From the NCBI GenBank assembly GCA_900470775.1, contig UCBZ01000017.1, positions 291,181 through 355,180 of the forward strand: a stretch of 64,000 bases of DNA, given 5' to 3'. Under the pieces are notes generated by a model. That model was not told the origin of the DNA and searched no databases. It worked only from the letters and a program-made list of their open reading frames with translations. Shown here piece after piece: positions 33,620 through 41,733 of this stretch; positions within the stretch are counted from its first letter, which is position 1, and each line of letters opens with the position of its first letter. Position numbers and translations under genes: made by a program. This DNA is from Hyphomicrobiales bacterium (GTDB lineage: Bacteria > Pseudomonadota > Alphaproteobacteria > Rhizobiales > Beijerinckiaceae).

Positions 33620-34281
33620 CCGCCAGAAGTTGGTAAATATCTTATATATATCAATCACTTACGGAACCCGCTTTGCTAGCCAGTAGCACTAGCAGGAGCA
33701 CTGGTCGTAGCACCGGCGTCGCCGGGCGACCTCAGCCTTGTGGAGCCGACTCACTTCCGTCCGGCCACTCGATGGTGGGTGACTCGCCGGTGAGCAATCT
33801 ACGAGACTTCCCAACGAGCTTTTAAGTGATGCCCAGTACCCTCCGATTGAGGAGGCGTCATGCGTCAGCTTGAGCGTGCCAGACGCGAGATCGCGGTATG
33901 AGCACCAGCGCGCGCTGTGGCCTGCGGCTGCGCCTTTGTGGTCGCTCTGGGAGCAAGCCTGGGCGCCTTCATCCCCCAAGCGCCTGCCCACCCTGCCGGA
34001 ACCTGAGACCGGCCGGCACACGGTCATCAGGGGGCTATGAGGCCGCCACGCCCACGACGGCTGCCCGGACTTCCTTGGGGGTCGGCTCGCGGTCAGGGAG
34101 CCCACGTGTCAGCCGTGGACTGGGCACAGGCGGCCCTGGTGTTGAGTTTTGCCGACGTCCGAGAAGGGAATTTCTAGACCTTCGAGGGATGAGCCGAGTC
34201 GGTAAATTTCCCGGACATTAAGACACGCGGGAAGCAGCCGTTGTGCCCGCTAGCGACACGCCTGCCCCCCGCAGGTGTTTG
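33620..34281. other. Unassigned left end of the island
   Basis: 660 bases with no convincing gene on either strand. Just inside attL is an A+T-rich stretch (AAATATCTTATATATATCA near 33635), a common feature of integrase-bound att regions. It contains the GTAGCACCGG motif (33707-33716) also found at the right end. Confidence 0.6.
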
Positions 34282-34536
34282 CTAATTGAACCGAATGAGT
34301 TCGCAGCCCACCTTGGCCCGTACACCTATTCGAAGACCAACCTCCGTCTCGACTGTGATCGTCGCATTGGGAACGTCAACATCGTCTAGCCGAATGCTGC
34401 TCACCACGGCCATCATCGTCAGCTCTTTGCCAAAGACATAGAGCGGGTCGCCGACGGCGATGGTCGCATTGCTGATCTTGGCAACGACGATGTCGTCATG
34501 GAAGCGCTCAGAGATAAGACCGACGATCGTGGCCAT
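34282..34536 (-). CDS. 84-residue hypothetical protein, possible EF-Tu domain-2-like beta-barrel
   Basis: From the ATG at 34536, with AAGGA seven bases upstream. Beta-rich: 'MATIVGLISERFHDDIVVAKISNATIAVGDPLYVFG' then 'VVSSIRLDDVDVPNATITVETEVGLRIGVRAKVGCEL'. The spacing of 'AxVxLxNATIxVGDxL' recalls the small beta-barrel of elongation-factor domain 2, but this is a fold impression, not a match. It lies downstream of the serine recombinase on the same strand. Longer in-frame extensions are not protein-like. Role unknown. Confidence 0.55.
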   Translation of the reverse strand: MATIVGLISERFHDDIVVAKISNATIAVGDPLYVFGKELTMMAVVSSIRLDDVDVPNATITVETEVGLRIGVRAKVGCELIRFN

Positions 34537-34780
34537 TCCCAGTTCCTTGGCGCGACGGTATTCTCTACATTGAGCGATCAACCACCCCGATCGTAATCCA
34601 GTGAGGATGGTCAGAACGCTCGAATTTGCGATAGTGGGTAGAGCTGCGATGGCCTCGTGTGCGGATACACACACAGAAATGCGCCGCTCAAAAGTTGAGG
34701 TTTTGGAGAAATTGGTCCTAGCGAAAGATCCAGCCCGATAAACCTCGGCCTGGAAAGCGTCAGCTCCTCGGCAAACGCCA

Positions 34781-35365
34781 TTACTCGTAAGTTTCGCTCT
34801 GGAGAGCGAGTTGGCGAGCCTTGAGCATGCGATGAACGCTCGCCTTTCCGATGCCCAAGCCCCGCGCAATCTCCGATAGACTTACACCACTCGCGGCTAA
34901 TTGAAGGACCTGATCCTCCTTGGCCTTGGCCGTAGGAGCCCGGCCCTTGTACTTCCCAGCCGCCTTCGCCTTGGCAATGCCCTCCCGCTGACGCTCTAGC
35001 ATGATCTCCCGCTCGAACTGAGCCACACTTCCCAACACGTTGAGCATCAGGCGTCCCGTAGGTGTCCCCGTGTCGAGGCTCATGGACAGGATGCGCAGGC
35101 TTGCGCCCTTGCCTTCGATAACCTTCAAGAGATCCATCAGGTGAGCCATAGAGCGGGCGAGCCGGTCGAGCTTCGTCACGACAAGGGCATCTCCAGTGCG
35201 GAGGTTGTCGAGGGCGCGGGCGAGTTCCTGCCGGTTCCCCACGTCTACGGACGAAATTTGCTCGACATAGGTTCGCTCGCACCCCGCCGCTGCAAGATCG
35301 CGCTGTTGAGCGTCCAACCCAGCTGTCTGGTCGAGCGTCGACGTGCGGGCGTATCCAATGAGCAT
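34781..35365 (-). CDS. Serine recombinase / resolvase-invertase family protein
   Basis: 194 residues from the ATG at 35365 (GGAG nine bases upstream). Catalytic Ser9 in 'IGYARTSTLDQ', 'VVTKLDRLARSMAHLMDLL' and 'TGRLMLNVLGSVAQFEREIMLERQREGIAKAKAAGKYKGR' identify the small Tn3-resolvase/invertase subfamily. The C-terminal helix-turn-helix 'SLSEIARGLGIGKASVHRMLK' binds DNA. It may resolve multimers, invert a segment or be left from a transposon. Located inside the tRNA-Gln island; its target site was not found. A longer start at 35395 is possible. Confidence 0.88.
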   Translation of the reverse strand: MLIGYARTSTLDQTAGLDAQQRDLAAAGCERTYVEQISSVDVGNRQELARALDNLRTGDALVVTKLDRLARSMAHLMDLLKVIEGKGASLRILSMSLDTGTPTGRLMLNVLGSVAQFEREIMLERQREGIAKAKAAGKYKGRAPTAKAKEDQVLQLAASGVSLSEIARGLGIGKASVHRMLKARQLALQSETYE

Positions 35366-35565
35366 GAGCGTGGTCTCCAGAGGCGTTCGTTCCATTAGAC
35401 TCTTAGAGTTCTCGGTGGATGTCAATGGAACATTCTTACGGAACGACTTAGCGAGGATCCGGAACGGTCCATACGAGCAGGGTCTAGTGGACCGAGGGCC
35501 GCCCCTTCCACCAAGAGCCGATGCCGCCTACGTATCAGCCATACCTCCCGGCAACAGGCCCTTTG

Positions 35566-35994
35566 ATGAAGAACATGCAACCGAAGCCGCCCCTTGAAGG
35601 ACAACTAGAGGAACTCAAAGGTGACCTCCGGCTTGCAACGCGGGCGGTGCTCGCGCTCTTGGACACCGACGTGCAGGAGATCGCAGGTCGATACCGGTTG
35701 GTGAACTCGGAGGAGCAGCTGAACTCCTGGGAGAACCAGTTGATCGAAGCGACGATGTCGAAAGCCCTAGTCCTACCGGAAGAAGAACTTTTGGTGCCAT
35801 CGGGATCGCCGAGGGCGGTTTGCCCCCTATGCAAGCGTGGTAGTTCCTCGCCCTACGATGTGGGCTTCGCTTATCCCAACGGTCTCACGATGCACCTCGC
35901 CGGGGATGGTAATGCCCAGCGGTGCGCTGTCACCGACTTCCTTTGGACAGCAGCATGGCGTGTTGTGCAACGACAACCACCGGCTGGAGCCTGA
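35566..35994 (+). CDS. Island hypothetical protein with a possible zinc site
   Basis: 142 residues from the ATG at 35566. Helical N-terminal half (LEELKGDLRLATRAVLALLDTDVQEIAGRYR). The C-terminal half contains 'CPLCKRGSS', then 'YPNGLTMHLAGDG' and 'RCAV', giving a C-x2-C plus H and C arrangement that could hold zinc. Divergent from the serine recombinase. It is not recognised as any known family. The longer frame from 35521 adds only a Pro-rich stretch. Confidence 0.55.
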   Translation: MKNMQPKPPLEGQLEELKGDLRLATRAVLALLDTDVQEIAGRYRLVNSEEQLNSWENQLIEATMSKALVLPEEELLVPSGSPRAVCPLCKRGSSSPYDVGFAYPNGLTMHLAGDGNAQRCAVTDFLWTAAWRVVQRQPPAGA

Positions 35995-36407
35995 GGTCTG
36001 TGGGACAGCCGAGTCCGTCGGCGGTTTGGTGCCCTGCGGCCTGCAGCTCGAAAACAGCGCTTGATGCTTACCGCTTGTAACCTCCGGCGGGGCGCCGGCC
36101 TCCATGACGTTCGCTCGGTGACACCAATTGCAGGGGACATTGTGAGCGTTACGATCTCTCCGCTAGGCGCATGGGCTTGGCTTCCGTGTGCCCCCCAACG
36201 ACGCATATTATGGACGCGGCTGCCGCCGGCCAGTGGCACTGCCTCATGCCTCGGGATAGCGGTGCCTGCTTCGATGGGACCGAGCGATCACGCTAGCCAC
36301 CTTACGCCCCCGGCAGGGGGGAACCAATTCCCCCGAGCGCTATATATGGGCTCTCGGATTTTTCGGCAGAAACAACTGGGACCTTGTGCGCCCCCTGTAA
36401 ACCTTCC
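35995..36407. other. Unassigned island segment
   Basis: 410 bases without a convincing gene on either strand. The one open frame on the plus strand (36061-36471) has no family features and runs into the end of the deoxyribosyltransferase-like gene. Confidence 0.55.
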
Positions 36408-37349
36408 TTATGATTTCAGCACGGGGCCGTCACCGAGGACCGCTCCGATGCGAGCTTTGAGCTTTTGGTGAAGGTCGTCCGGACCGAGCCAAGTGATGTG
36501 GTTGAATTGCCGGGTATCAAAATGAACCTGGTCGATCAAATCCTCGCGGCACGTCCAGATAACCGGCTTGTTGAGGCCCATTGCGAGGCCTGCCTCGAAA
36601 TACACGCCGCCGCGCGGCTGGTCTCTCTTTGAGGTAAAGTCAGCCACAACGAAGCGTGAGCGTCTAATCTCGGCCACGATCTCATCATCGATCTTGTTGA
36701 CGTGCTCCTTCCGATCGATCCGCATCGGAGTATAACCCGTGTCGGTGATCGCGGGGGCGATGCCCCTCTCGTATGCTTCATCGACTGATGGATCGAACCA
36801 CATCGCGACGAATGCCTGGACAGAGGCCAGCTGGTCAGCCCTCTGTTTCTCCAGGTAACTCCAGCCTTCGAAGGTGATGTAAATGTAGTACGACACAGGT
36901 CTCTCTATGAAGCCAGCGTGTTCCAGAAAAGTCAGCACGGTCCTAGCTTCGACCTCGCTTTGACTGCCCGTCGCTATGATAAGTCCGTTCAAGTTAGACT
37001 TGAGTTCTTCGTCGACTTGTCCGCCGACAAGAATTCTGGTTCCAAGGGTCGGGCTTCGCTGAGCTAGGAATTCCAAAGCACGATCCCGGCGTTCCAGAAC
37101 CGTGGGGTTTGGAAGGGATTTGATGGCGTCGAGGGTGTAACTCGTGATCATCGGCGCTTGATCCCCCAGACGTCGCTGCTCCGCCAGCCACGATGTCGCT
37201 TTGGCCTTCTCCTCGCCGGTCAAGTCCCTGAGGTTAGCGCTCCCGGACACACGGTAGTCGCCCCCGGCGCGTTCCGATGTGACTACCACGTAGTCGCCCC
37301 CCGGATGCTGAAACACGGCCGGAGTTCCCCAAATCGGGCAAGCGTTCAT
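36408..37349 (-). CDS. Winged-helix plus nucleoside 2-deoxyribosyltransferase-like protein (candidate defence effector)
   Basis: 313 residues. Residues 1-35 hold a short N-terminal pattern (CPIWGTPA, then TSERAGGDYRVSG) found in proteins with this layout. Residues about 85-170 look like a winged-helix region ('TVLTFLEHAGFIER...YIYITFEGWSYLE'). Residues 177-289 form the nucleoside deoxyribosyltransferase-like domain: 'QAFVAMWFDP', 'ITDTGYTPMRIDRKEH', 'DEIVAEIRRSRFVVADFTS' and 'GGVYFEAGLAMGLNKPVIWTC', with the likely catalytic Glu252. Such domains process nucleotides or N-glycosidic bonds, and similar proteins often sit in defence islands. It stands alone between the unassigned segment and the integrase. 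Function inferred only. Confidence 0.8.
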   Translation of the reverse strand: MNACPIWGTPAVFQHPGGDYVVVTSERAGGDYRVSGSANLRDLTGEEKAKATSWLAEQRRLGDQAPMITSYTLDAIKSLPNPTVLERRDRALEFLAQRSPTLGTRILVGGQVDEELKSNLNGLIIATGSQSEVEARTVLTFLEHAGFIERPVSYYIYITFEGWSYLEKQRADQLASVQAFVAMWFDPSVDEAYERGIAPAITDTGYTPMRIDRKEHVNKIDDEIVAEIRRSRFVVADFTSKRDQPRGGVYFEAGLAMGLNKPVIWTCREDLIDQVHFDTRQFNHITWLGPDDLHQKLKARIGAVLGDGPVLKS

Positions 37350-37460
37350 GAGTGGCTCCTGACGTCAACTGGGTGAAGCGGCTCTGCTTTGACGGGCGCA
37401 GACCAAATTGTCGAGGTAATCGGGATCGGACCCGCTTCGATCGAAGCGCCGCCTCGGGCT

Positions 37461-38882
37461 CTAGAGTTTCACGTCCTTGGGCATCGCCACACTCTCGACC
37501 AGCGGCTTCAACTGCCTCAGCAACGGCCCCCCGCTATAGACACTCAAGGTGACCCCAGGGCGCTCATGGCCCACCGCGAACGAGATGAGGTGGGGTGGCT
37601 GGCCAGCCTGTTCGGCCTTAGTCACGAACGTCCTACGCCACGAGTGAAAGGTGACCCGGCTCTGTCGCTGCCCCTCCTCGCGGTCGTCAACGCCGATCCG
37701 GCGCCGGTACGTCACGAACTCCTTCACGACCTTCTGCGATTTCTCGATAGAACTGCCGGGCTTGGGCTCCGGGAGCTCAGGCCAGAGGCTGTCACCAGGC
37801 CCTCTGTCGGTGGTTCTACGGGTCACGACCTCGGCCAGGGCCGAATGAACCGGGACCTGCCGGACGCCCGCGTCAGTCTTTGCCCTCGTGATGTCGAAGT
37901 AGGTCAGGAGCTTCTCCTCGGTCCCCTCAAGGGCGAGTAGCGTCTTGACGTCCTTGACCGTGAGGCGGGCAATCTCCTCGATTCGCATCCCCGACAATGC
38001 CGCGATCGCCATGAAGTCCCTCAAGAGAACCGAGGGTTCGACGAGCTTCGGCTTCCGCCTCTCGCTGGTGGCGACGACCTTGCCCTTGAAGAGGGCCACG
38101 ACCTCCTCGTCGGTGAACTCTCGCGGCTCCTCGGACTTGGTCGTCTTCGGTATCGGGAGGCTCTGTTCTGCCCAGATATTCTCAGACGCGATTCCCTTTC
38201 GCTTTGCCCACTTCCACATACTGGCAATGCAGGAGATGTCCTTGTTGGCCGTCCTGACGTTCACGCCGGCTGCAACGAACGCCTCGGACACGTACTGTCC
38301 CGCGAGCCGCCTGGTCACCTTTTCAATTGCCACAGGATGATTCCCAGCAGCGAGCCACGCCGTGAACTTCGTGATCGCCCGGCGATAGTCGGTGACCTGT
38401 CGCGGCTTCATGGGCCGCTCGGCAATCCAGCTGTCCACCAAGGTCGAGATGGGGGTGGCCTTGCCTAAGGCTATGGCGTGGAACTCCTTGGCCTGCGCGA
38501 GGCCCTCACGCTCCATGATCTCGTCAGCCCTCTCGGCTAGCAGGCTCGTCGTAATGTCCATGGCGTCGAGGTCGGGATCCACCCTGTCGGCATCCCCAGC
38601 ACGCTGCAGGTCGTCGCGCCACGCCATGGCCTCCCTGATGCGAGACATCTGGGTGTCACCCGTCGTCGCCTCGTGCTGCCTCCGGGCCTCCGCAAGGCGG
38701 GCCTTTAGCGCCTGGATGATGCCGTGCTTGATCGCGTTGGCGCGGGTCAGGCTGTCAGTCCCGGTTGTCTGGCGGAGATGGGCTTTCCCCACGATCTTCC
38801 TGAGGTCGGCCGGGACCTTCACGTTCACCAACCACGTTGTTCCCCGGAGGATGAGGAAGCTCTTGTCCTTACTGCCCGCCAT
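37461..38882 (-). CDS. Tyrosine-type site-specific integrase
   Basis: 473 residues. A SAM-like core-binding region (about 150-245, 'ISTLVDSWIAERPMKPRQVTDYRRAITKFTAWLA') precedes the catalytic domain. Catalytic Arg lies in 'SGMRIEEIARL' near 300, H-x-x-R in 'FHSWRRTFV' near 414, and the nucleophilic Tyr in 'LSVYSGGP' near 442. It is the island integrase, next to the right end and about 125 bases from the attR core. It has an N-terminal arm-binding-type segment (WLVNVKVPADLRKIVGK) like the DUF6538/phage-type integrases. Confidence 0.94.
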   Translation of the reverse strand: MAGSKDKSFLILRGTTWLVNVKVPADLRKIVGKAHLRQTTGTDSLTRANAIKHGIIQALKARLAEARRQHEATTGDTQMSRIREAMAWRDDLQRAGDADRVDPDLDAMDITTSLLAERADEIMEREGLAQAKEFHAIALGKATPISTLVDSWIAERPMKPRQVTDYRRAITKFTAWLAAGNHPVAIEKVTRRLAGQYVSEAFVAAGVNVRTANKDISCIASMWKWAKRKGIASENIWAEQSLPIPKTTKSEEPREFTDEEVVALFKGKVVATSERRKPKLVEPSVLLRDFMAIAALSGMRIEEIARLTVKDVKTLLALEGTEEKLLTYFDITRAKTDAGVRQVPVHSALAEVVTRRTTDRGPGDSLWPELPEPKPGSSIEKSQKVVKEFVTYRRRIGVDDREEGQRQSRVTFHSWRRTFVTKAEQAGQPPHLISFAVGHERPGVTLSVYSGGPLLRQLKPLVESVAMPKDVKL

Positions 38883-38921
38883 GGTTCAATCGTCGCCTTC
38901 TATGCTACCCAGTATCACCAC

Positions 38922-38947
38922 GGTAGCACCGGCAGGTAGCACCGGCA
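38922..38947. repeat. Tandem 13-base repeat at the island's right end (candidate arm-type sites)
   Basis: GGTAGCACCGGCA occurs twice head-to-tail between the integrase start and attR. The core GTAGCACCGG also occurs at the left end (33707-33716). Paired motifs at both ends of an element are expected of integrase arm-binding sites. Confidence 0.65.
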
Positions 38948-39007
38948 ATCACGTTAGGCCATTGAAATATAGAAATAACAACGACTTGAATGGCCCTCGG
39001 CTTGTTC

Positions 39008-39024
39008 TCCTCCCGCCCCAGCCA
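39008..39024. repeat. Right attachment-site repeat (attR core)
   Basis: Second exact copy of TCCTCCCGCCCCAGCCA. Beyond it, chromosomal-looking sequence resumes. Confidence 0.9.
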
Positions 39025-39515
39025 GTTTCTCCCAAGCGCCTGATTGCGGCGGTTCGTCTGCCCTGATCACGTCGGCAACGCCATTTGCCGGGTTGCTCGC
39101 TGCAGAACGGCCCTTGCTGGGCGTTCCCCGCTATATCGTTCAGCGCAGCCGCATCGTCCATGCTCGGCGCCTTGTCCGATGCGTTCCGGTAGCGCGGTTG
39201 CGGCAGCAATCCCAGCTTGAAGCGCTTTTCGACCGGAGTCGGCATGCCCGACGCCGTCACACGATCAACCCGCCGCGCTCGCATATGCCCTGTCGCTGTG
39301 GCGACGGTCTCGGCAAGAAAGACCCTGCACCAACAACCGTAAGCAAAACCGCAATCAAATCCCTCCGCGGTCAACAAATCTTCACTGCCAGCGCCTGATT
39401 GCACCCCATTCTCAAAGGCTTCGTGGCAACGCCGTACAACTGAACAAACGTTCATGGAACGATGACGCTGTGGCGTCGTTTTGGGTGCGGGGCTTACTTC
39501 GAAAGGAGATCAACC
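39025..39515. other. Unassigned segment right of the island
   Basis: 490 bases with no convincing coding region on either strand. The ribosome-binding site AAAGGAG for the DUF1236 gene lies at its end; a promoter for that gene is presumably here. Confidence 0.5.
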
Positions 39516-39941
39516 ATGATCAAGAAGCTTGTGTTGGTAGCCAGCCTGGCCGTTATGCCGGCCGCCGCCATGGCGCAATCCAGTTCCGGGGCCGCCGGCG
39601 GAGCCGCGGGCGGCGCTGCGGCAGGCGCGGTTGGCGGAGCCGTGATCGGCGGGCCGGTCGGCGCAGCAGCCGGCGCGGTCGGCGGAGCCGCCGCCGGGGC
39701 GATCACCGGCGGCATTGCGGCGGACCAGCGCACCGAATTCCGGACCTATGTGACGCAGCAGCGCGTTCCCTCGGTCCGGTATCGCGAGGAGGTCGCGGTC
39801 GGGACGACGCTTCCCGAAACGGTGACCTATCGCGAGGTGCCGGCGCGCTACGGCAAGACCGAGTACCGCTACACGGTCGTGAACGACAAGACCGTCCTGG
39901 TCGAGCCGAGGACCCGCAGGATCGTCCAGATCATCGAATGA
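39516..39941 (+). CDS. DUF1236 exported protein, Gly/Ala-rich
   Basis: 141 residues from the ATG at 39516 behind AAAGGAG. Signal peptide MIKKLVLVASLAVMPAAAMA (cut after AMA). Residues about 22-70 are a Gly/Ala/Val repeat (GGAAGGAAAGAVGGAVIGG...), similar to glycine-zipper membrane-associated segments. One DUF1236 module fills the rest ('EFRTYVTQQRVPSVRYREEVAVGTTLPETV' to 'YRYTVVNDKTVLVEPRTRRIVQIIE'). Function of the domain is unknown; these proteins are exported. First of a pair with the next gene. Confidence 0.85.
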   Translation: MIKKLVLVASLAVMPAAAMAQSSSGAAGGAAGGAAAGAVGGAVIGGPVGAAAGAVGGAAAGAITGGIAADQRTEFRTYVTQQRVPSVRYREEVAVGTTLPETVTYREVPARYGKTEYRYTVVNDKTVLVEPRTRRIVQIIE

Positions 39942-39955
39942 TCCGCTCGTTGCGT

Positions 39956-39985
39956 CGAGGGCCTGCCCTTGGAGGCAGGCCCTCG
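39956..39985 (+). terminator. Strong hairpin between the two DUF1236 genes
   Basis: CGAGGGCCTGCC, loop CTTGGA, GGCAGGCCCTCG: a perfect 12-bp stem with no T-tract. It may terminate, attenuate or stabilise the upstream message. Confidence 0.6.
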
Positions 39986-40044
39986 AGTCCGGCGACCATG
40001 CGCGCCGTCGACGAGCCGGTTCTTATGTTCAATGGGAGAGAACC

Positions 40045-41556
40045 ATGAAACGCTTCATCGGAGTTGCAGCGCTCGCGCTCGCTGCCCAATCGGGGCTTGC
40101 GACGGCGCAGACGGTCGTGATTCCCTCGGACGACATGCCACGAGGCCGCGCCGAACGGGGGGCACCCAGTGAGGTGGCCCCAGGGCGCTCGTCCGGCGGG
40201 AGCCAGCGGGACGCGCAGGACCCTCGATCCGACGGCCCGAGAGTGCAGCCGCGCGGAGCTCAGAACGCCCCGTCCGGCGAGAGGTCTCGCGAGGGACTCC
40301 GGGAGCCGACGCAACAGCCGCAGCAACGCGTGCAAGGCCAGGATCCGCGGGGCGAGCGCCAAGGATCGCAAGCCCAGGGATCGCAACCGGTAGAGAGGCC
40401 TCAGCGCGAGCAGGCTCAGCGCGAGCGGCCGGAAGCTCCCGACGCCCGGCGGCCGCCGGACGAGCAGAGAAACACCACGCGTCCGTCCTCGCCGCAATCG
40501 GCGCAGCCGCAGCGCTCGCAGGATGAGCCCAGCACTGCGGGGCAGCGGCAGCGGGCTGACGCGCCAGCGCAGCAGGGACAGGCTCCAGCGGCTGGACAGG
40601 CGCCGGCACCTGGCCAGGCTCCCGCAGCCGGACAGGCCGGCACGACGGCCCAGCGTCCAGCTGCAGCGGCGCCGGGCTCTGCCCCGGCCGCCCCGTCGCC
40701 GAATACCGCAGGCGCGCCCCCGGCAGCCGGTGCAACCACGGCCCAGCCGGCTGACCAGCAGCAGGATGAACCGGATCGGCGGCGCATTGCCGACACGGTG
40801 CGTGAACGCGTGCAGCGAAACGAGATCCGGCCTGTCCAGAACCTCGGGGTGACTGTTTCGGTTGGAGCGGAATTGCCCGCCCGGGTGCAACTGCAGACGA
40901 TCCCGCGCGATATTGCCGCGATCCGGCCGGACTACAGCGCCTATCGCTATACAGTCTCCGACCGGGAAATCGTCATCGTTGATCCCACCACGCGACGGAT
41001 CGTCGAGGTCATCGAGCGCGACGATCGGGGCGCCAGCCAGACGATTTATGCGGTGTTCGAGCAAAGGCGCGATCTCAGGCGCTGGAAGCGGCCCGATACC
41101 GTGGTTTTCCAGGCAGGCGTGGTCCTGCCCGACGATGCCCCCTATTACGACCTGCCGCCGGAGATCGTGGAGCGCAATCCCAACTGGCGCGGCTATCGCT
41201 ATGTGATGACCGAGCGCGATGAGGTCGCGATCGTCGAGCCGGCGAGTCGGCGCGTCGTCGAAGTCGTCGACAAGGCCGGTTCCACAAGAACGGCTGGCAC
41301 CCAGTCTCAGCCGCAGGCCTCCGGAAGCCGGCACCAGATCGTCCGGATCATCCTGAACGACGCGCAGCCAGGCGACATCATGGGCGCCGAAGGGCTGAAG
41401 GGAGCGGTCTTGCCCTCCCAGATGGTCCTGCGGCCGATCCCGGCTGAGGCCGCGGAAGCAGATCCGCAATTGCGCGGTCAGCACTATACGCTGTTGGGCG
41501 ACGACGTCCTGATCGTCGATCCCACGAGCCGGCGGATCATCGACGTCATCGAATGA
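40045..41556 (+). CDS. Exported protein with a disordered region and three DUF1236 modules
   Basis: 503 residues. Signal peptide MKRFIGVAALALAAQSGLATAQ (cut after ATA). Residues about 25-250 are low-complexity, rich in Gln, Pro, Arg, Ala and Gly, and likely disordered. Three tandem DUF1236 modules follow, at about 258-335, 340-425 and 435-503. Each ends in a near-identical motif (IVIVDPTTRRIVEVIE; VAIVEPASRRVVEVVD; VLIVDPTSRRIIDVIE). The preceding gene carries a single module. The length of the disordered part is unusual for the family. Probably periplasmic or cell-wall associated. Confidence 0.85.
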   Translation: MKRFIGVAALALAAQSGLATAQTVVIPSDDMPRGRAERGAPSEVAPGRSSGGSQRDAQDPRSDGPRVQPRGAQNAPSGERSREGLREPTQQPQQRVQGQDPRGERQGSQAQGSQPVERPQREQAQRERPEAPDARRPPDEQRNTTRPSSPQSAQPQRSQDEPSTAGQRQRADAPAQQGQAPAAGQAPAPGQAPAAGQAGTTAQRPAAAAPGSAPAAPSPNTAGAPPAAGATTAQPADQQQDEPDRRRIADTVRERVQRNEIRPVQNLGVTVSVGAELPARVQLQTIPRDIAAIRPDYSAYRYTVSDREIVIVDPTTRRIVEVIERDDRGASQTIYAVFEQRRDLRRWKRPDTVVFQAGVVLPDDAPYYDLPPEIVERNPNWRGYRYVMTERDEVAIVEPASRRVVEVVDKAGSTRTAGTQSQPQASGSRHQIVRIILNDAQPGDIMGAEGLKGAVLPSQMVLRPIPAEAAEADPQLRGQHYTLLGDDVLIVDPTSRRIIDVIE

Positions 41557-41573
41557 CGCTCGACCGCCTCGTG

Positions 41574-41608
41574 ACGGCACGGTCGGCCCGAGCGGCGGAC
41601 CGTGCCGT
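41574..41608 (+). terminator. Hairpin after the triple-DUF1236 gene
   Basis: ACGGCACGGTC, 13-base loop, GACCGTGCCGT: an 11-bp perfect stem 18 bases after the stop. No clear T-tract. Confidence 0.5.
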
Positions 41609-41733
41609 AGCTCGGCCGATCACGCGTCGATCACAGGGTCGCACGTTGGCGCTGTCGCCCATAGGACGCGAGCGGTCGAAGCATTAGCTTGACCAACGAT
41701 CGCGAAGGCGGTTGGGCGCGGAGAAGCGGCACC

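Larger units (their letters stand above)
33620..39007. mobile_element. Integrated genomic island at tRNA-Gln
   Basis: About 5.4 kb bounded by the 17-base tRNA repeat. A tyrosine integrase lies next to the right end, oriented inward. Inside are a serine recombinase, an 84-residue beta-barrel protein, a 143-residue hypothetical protein and a 313-residue protein with a nucleoside deoxyribosyltransferase-like domain. The DNA is less gene-dense than its surroundings, with several hundred bases of unassigned sequence. No plasmid-type relaxase, phage structural gene or toxin-antitoxin pair was seen, so it looks like a small integrative element carrying cargo. Confidence 0.9.

Noticed and set aside
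33689..34105. 138-codon minus-strand frame in the left end of the island
   Set aside because: Ser/Arg-rich without secondary-structure pattern, no ribosome-binding site and no neighbour coupling.
36061..36471. 136-codon plus-strand frame between island genes
   Set aside because: Runs into the end of the deoxyribosyltransferase-like gene on the other strand and has no protein-like features.
33620..39007. CRISPR array, toxin-antitoxin pair or restriction system in the island
   Set aside because: No regularly spaced repeats, no paired small toxin/antitoxin genes and no methyltransferase or nuclease motifs were seen.
38949..39455. 168-codon minus-strand frame across attR
   Set aside because: It spans the attachment site and could exist only after integration; sequence is not protein-like.
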